DNA of 16,863 bases from Succinatimonas sp. UBA6849. GTDB lineage: Bacteria > Pseudomonadota > Gammaproteobacteria > Enterobacterales > Succinivibrionaceae. This document shows positions 14,313-16,863 of this stretch, one piece after another; within the stretch, counting starts at the first letter, position 1, and each line of letters opens with the position of its first letter. Both the position numbers and the translations under genes were made by a program. The notes below the pieces were generated by a model that worked only from the letters and a program-made list of their open reading frames with translations, was not told where the DNA came from and did not search any database. Location of the stretch: NCBI GenBank assembly GCA_002449335.1, contig DKDL01000044.1, forward strand, positions 1-16,863. Reading direction: 5' to 3'.

Positions 14313-15530
14313 ATGAAAAAATCATTATTATCCATTTCGTTGTTATCAACGTTACTCTCCACAGCACTGCCTGTGTCTTATGCTCAATGCTCACTTGAAG
14401 TCTGGGAAGATGAAAACAAAGGCTCTGGAATTAAAGAAGCCGTTGAGGCTTTTGAAGAGGAAACAGGCTGTACTGTTAATATTACACAGTCTCCTTATGT
14501 AAATCACATTAACGTCATGTTAGATGCTGAAGAGACTAAAGCAGTACCTCTGCCTGATATCGTGATGTTACCTGCTGACAGAATGGGAGATGCTGCTAAA
14601 AATAAACTCATAAGACCGCTTTCATTTATGCAAAAGGATAAAGACCGTTATCTTTTATCCGGAATTAAATCTTTTACCTATAAAGATGAGATCTACGCTT
14701 GCCCTCGTTCTGTAGAGACCATGGTTATCTACTACAACCAGGATCTTTTAAAGTATCCTTTTGAATTTATGGAAGACTACTATAATTTTGCTAAAGAAAT
14801 TAGAGCTCAAGGCAAATACGGCATCATTTCTAAATGGGACACTATCTATTATGCTTATGGCTTTATAAGTGGATTTGGGGGTTACTGCTTTAAGCAAAAA
14901 TCAGATGGCACACTCGATCCTAATGATATTGGCTTAGACAATGAAGGAGCAATCAAAGGTGCCGAGTATTTACGCAAGTTCATCGATAACACCGCACCAA
15001 ATTCAATCTTAGGTGATGATGGCTATAGCGAAATTGACAAGCTCTTTGTTACAGGGCAAGTAGCTGCTGTAATCAACGGACCATGGGCTCTTGATGATTA
15101 TGCAAAATCTGGTCTTAACTATGGTGTAGCGCCTCTACCAAAGCTGCCAAATGGAGAGTATGCCCATCCTTTCTTAGGTTATCGTGGTTACGCCATTACC
15201 CGTAATGCAAAAGACGTAGCTTTAGCTGAAAAATTCTTACGCTTTATCAACCAAGATGAGTTTGCTCTTAAACGTTATGAGAACATTCACGAGATCCCTC
15301 CTTTAAAAACGATTATGCACAATCCTTTGATTTTAAATGACGATTTTGCTAGTGCTGTATCAATGCAGGCAATGCATGCTGAACCAACTCCATCAATTCC
15401 TGAGATGGCAAAGATCTGGGAACCTATGAACAATGCCTTATATGAGGCAATGACAACAAAAGGCAGCATCAAAGATGCTCTTGAAAAAGGAGCTAATAAA
15501 GCCCGCGAGGATATCAAAAACTCAGACTAA
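14313..15530 (+). CDS. SBP3: divergent MalE-type periplasmic binding protein with four cysteines
   Basis: This 405-residue precursor has a signal peptide cleaved near Ser-Tyr-Ala24. It is a third member of the SBP1/SBP2 group but more distant: it keeps LEVWEDENKGSGI, PRSVETMVIYYNQD, IYYAYGF, AAVINGPWALDDY and PSIPEMAKIW. The LDGPAGIGPDV stretch of SBP2 is replaced by a different segment (about residues 70-83). Four cysteines (26, 53, 130, 192) occur in the mature part, whereas SBP2 has none and mature SBP1 one; two periplasmic disulfides are possible. Cys26 is not a lipobox cysteine (Gln precedes it). No Shine-Dalgarno is visible and a terminator ends 31 bases upstream, so expression is probably low or conditional. 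It may bind a different oligosaccharide for the same permease (inference). Confidence 0.88.
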   Translation: MKKSLLSISLLSTLLSTALPVSYAQCSLEVWEDENKGSGIKEAVEAFEEETGCTVNITQSPYVNHINVMLDAEETKAVPLPDIVMLPADRMGDAAKNKLIRPLSFMQKDKDRYLLSGIKSFTYKDEIYACPRSVETMVIYYNQDLLKYPFEFMEDYYNFAKEIRAQGKYGIISKWDTIYYAYGFISGFGGYCFKQKSDGTLDPNDIGLDNEGAIKGAEYLRKFIDNTAPNSILGDDGYSEIDKLFVTGQVAAVINGPWALDDYAKSGLNYGVAPLPKLPNGEYAHPFLGYRGYAITRNAKDVALAEKFLRFINQDEFALKRYENIHEIPPLKTIMHNPLILNDDFASAVSMQAMHAEPTPSIPEMAKIWEPMNNALYEAMTTKGSIKDALEKGANKAREDIKNSD

Positions 15531-15577
15531 AGTTTCAATGACCTTTATTCATGACTTTTATACATGATAAATACTTC

Positions 15578-15612
15578 TCGTAGCTCATGATCTATGGGCT
15601 ACGATTTTTTTT
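15578..15612 (+). terminator. Rho-independent terminator of SBP3
   Basis: TCGTAGCTCATG (15578-15589) pairs with TATGGGCTACGA (15593-15604), a 12-bp stem with two G-T pairs and a 3-base loop, followed by T8 (15605-15612). It lies about 48 bases after the SBP3 stop and closes the galactan locus. Confidence 0.9.
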
Positions 15613-15734
15613 CTTTATTCTTTCTTAGAAATTGCAAATTTTGTGAGTAATTAACCTCAGTGGCTAAATAAGGCTGTTATACTGAGCAAAATTACATTTA
15701 AAGTTGAGAATTCACAGAAAGAGAAAAGGATACT

Positions 15735-16556
15735 ATGACACTTCCTTGCCTTAAAAATTTCAAAAATTATCAGAACAACTACTACTCAGTCCTGATGCAG
15801 ATACCAGGCTTTAAAGAATCCGCTTTAGTAATAGAGGACTTTTTAAAGCAGATCATTGCAGAAGGTGATTTTTATATCAAAGTTCCTACTAAAGTCTTAC
15901 CTTTGATCTTAGAATGCGGATACCTTAAAAACGCTGTACAAGCAGGAAAAACCGCAAGTGGCGGCGGACCTGCTGCCAGAATTAAGAGTACTGAGTTTAT
16001 GTTTGGTTGTAGCCAGAATGAGCTTACCAAGCCAGACTACCCTCGCTTTGGTTATCTCTCATCACAAGATCCTAAGATCAACATGCTTATGACTTATGAC
16101 ATGTCGTATCAGTATGGTGATGCCACCATTAAATTAAAGAAAGATAACCTCTTTGACAGAACTACTCTAACAATCGGTACCTCATTAGATTTCATGAGCT
16201 TTGCTTATCTTATTCCCACACTGCTCACCGATCCAAAAGCTACCTGTATCTTTGGTGTAGCCACACACTTATCATCTGGTAAAGATGCTGCTCCATATGG
16301 ACCTGGTAACATCAAGAACTATCTGTTCATAGCTGATAAAATCAAAGACGGAACCATCAATAAAAATAACTTTTACAACATTGATGAATTATTAGGTAGT
16401 AAGAACCCACTATTAAGGTTCTTCGAGCTTCAGTTCCATGGTGACATTAAGCTATCAGACTTTGAAAGAATTGATTATATGGAAGATCCAGATGAGGAAG
16501 TTATCAAGGGCTTTGAAGCAAAAGGAATTCCAGTAATAGAACAATCATTAATATAA
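15735..16556 (+). CDS. Uncharacterised protein, possibly DUF3626-like
   Basis: This 273-residue protein has no signal peptide or membrane segment, so it is predicted cytoplasmic. AAAAGGA ends four bases before the ATG. I do not recognise it firmly. Segments that look conserved are GKTASGGGPAARIKSTEFMF, PRFGYL, YGDATIKLKKDNLFDRTTLT with the next residues IGTSLDF, and FFELQFHGDIKLSDFERIDY. The order FG-x-L, YGD-LK-x4-RTT-T-G-S, then E-x-Q-x-HG-x4-D recalls DUF3626 proteins from memory, some of which may be related to ADP-ribosyltransferase folds; that link is a guess. It stands between its own upstream gap, after the SBP3 terminator, and its own terminator, so it is a separate unit. No neighbouring partner gene, antitoxin or secretion signal is visible. 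Confidence 0.6.
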   Translation: MTLPCLKNFKNYQNNYYSVLMQIPGFKESALVIEDFLKQIIAEGDFYIKVPTKVLPLILECGYLKNAVQAGKTASGGGPAARIKSTEFMFGCSQNELTKPDYPRFGYLSSQDPKINMLMTYDMSYQYGDATIKLKKDNLFDRTTLTIGTSLDFMSFAYLIPTLLTDPKATCIFGVATHLSSGKDAAPYGPGNIKNYLFIADKIKDGTINKNNFYNIDELLGSKNPLLRFFELQFHGDIKLSDFERIDYMEDPDEEVIKGFEAKGIPVIEQSLI

Positions 16557-16588
16557 ATATAATTGCACTCCATTATATCAAGATTGAA

Positions 16589-16615
16589 AGCTCCTCTCAT
16601 GAGGAGCTCTTTTTT
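16589..16615 (+). terminator. Rho-independent terminator of the unknown gene
   Basis: AGCTCCTC (16589-16596) and GAGGAGCT (16601-16608) form a perfect 8-bp stem with a TCAT loop, followed by C and T6 (16610-16615). It lies 32 bases after the stop codon. Confidence 0.9.
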
Positions 16616-16802
16616 AGCTATCGTTCTTCAAAAAGAAAACAAATCTCTTATAAGACACAAACTGTTCTTCAAAACCTCAAAATACTGAGCAAAAAATCAG
16701 ATTTCTGTACAAATTTGTAATTACGAGTACTACACAAGGCTTAAAAACAGAAACATAGCTTGAATAAGCAAATGCTGAAAAAAAGTAGAAGAGTATAAAT
16801 AT

Positions 16803-16828
16803 AAAAAAACCTCCGACGAACAGAGGTT
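16803..16828 (-). terminator. Terminator of the tRNA transcript
   Basis: AACCTC (16808-16813) and GAGGTT (16823-16828) form a 6-bp stem. The A7 run at 16803-16809 gives a U-run after the hairpin on the minus strand. It lies about 18 bases beyond the tRNA 3' end. Confidence 0.75.
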
Positions 16829-16845
16829 AATTAGTAATGATCCGC

Positions 16846-16863
16846 TGGTGCTGATACCGAGAA
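16846..16863 (-). tRNA. 3' end of a tRNA, probably tRNA-Thr (truncated by window edge)
   Basis: The minus strand reads TTCTCGGTATCAGCACCA. That is the end of a T-loop, the T-stem strand CTCGG, the acceptor strand TATCAGC, discriminator A and an encoded CCA. As I recall, E. coli tRNA-Thr(GGU) genes end TATCAGCACCA and begin GCTGATA, so threonine is the likely identity. The anticodon is outside the window, so the isoacceptor cannot be read. Confidence 0.7.

Larger units (their letters stand above)
16557..16845. other. Intergenic region between the unknown gene and the tRNA
   Basis: This 289-base AT-rich region contains only a plus-strand terminator at its left end and a minus-strand terminator at its right end. 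Nothing else is supportable. Confidence 0.6.

Noticed and set aside
14385..14390. SBP3 Cys26 as a lipoprotein cysteine
   Set aside because: The preceding residues are Tyr-Ala-Gln; Gln at -1 does not fit a lipobox, and Ser-Tyr-Ala gives a normal signal peptidase I site.
16831..16863. End of a minus-strand protein (FSVSAPADHY then stop)
   Set aside because: The same bases match the 3' end of a tRNA-Thr including CCA and are followed by a terminator; two frames are open only because the stretch is short.
15531..16863. Genomic island boundary at the tRNA
   Set aside because: No integrase, direct repeat of the tRNA 3' end or change in base composition is visible in the window.

Overview
The window looks like a chromosomal segment of a low-GC, Gram-negative gammaproteobacterium. 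The evidence is an outer-membrane LamB-type porin, an E. coli-like LacI repressor, Mal-type ABC transporter parts, and the 3' end of a tRNA-Thr very close to the E. coli gene. A gut-type member such as Succinivibrionaceae would fit the base composition and gene style, but that placement is a guess.

Layout. (1) Positions 1-916, plus strand: the 3' end of a nitroreductase-like gene and a TetR-type regulator. (2) Positions 1061-15530: a sugar-uptake and catabolism locus built from maltose-system parts but carrying enzymes for beta-1,4-galactan. In order it holds a LamB-type porin (minus), a LacI-type repressor (plus), a solute-binding protein SBP1 (minus), a MalK-type ATPase (minus), and then a plus-strand operon of SBP2, MalF-type and MalG-type permeases, a GH53 endo-beta-1,4-galactanase lipoprotein and a cytoplasmic GH42 beta-galactosidase. 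A structured terminator and a third binding protein, SBP3, follow. (3) Positions 15735-16556: a protein of unknown function, perhaps DUF3626-like, as a separate unit. (4) Right edge: the 3' end of a tRNA-Thr on the minus strand with its terminator.

How the genes work together (inference from families; the set matches the gan locus described in Erwinia chrysanthemi / Dickeya). GH53 cuts galactan at the cell envelope. The LamB-type porin admits galacto-oligosaccharides, the binding proteins deliver them to MalFG-MalK, and GH42 releases galactose in the cytoplasm. The repressor keeps the E. coli LacI inducer-contact residues and its DNA-recognition residues (Tyr-Gln-x3-Arg). The porin promoter has a site matching lac O1 at 14 of 16 core bases, and similar sites lie before lacI, SBP1 and SBP2. 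This suggests a LacI/lacO circuit running a galactan locus.

Unusual points: three paralogous binding proteins for one permease pair; SBP3 with four cysteines, no visible Shine-Dalgarno and a terminator just upstream; a repeated CA-rich leader before several genes; a stem-loop between SBP2 and malF; two adjacent tandem repeats between SBP1 and the ATPase; and a 10-bp inverted repeat just after SBP1. No mobile elements or CRISPR arrays were seen.
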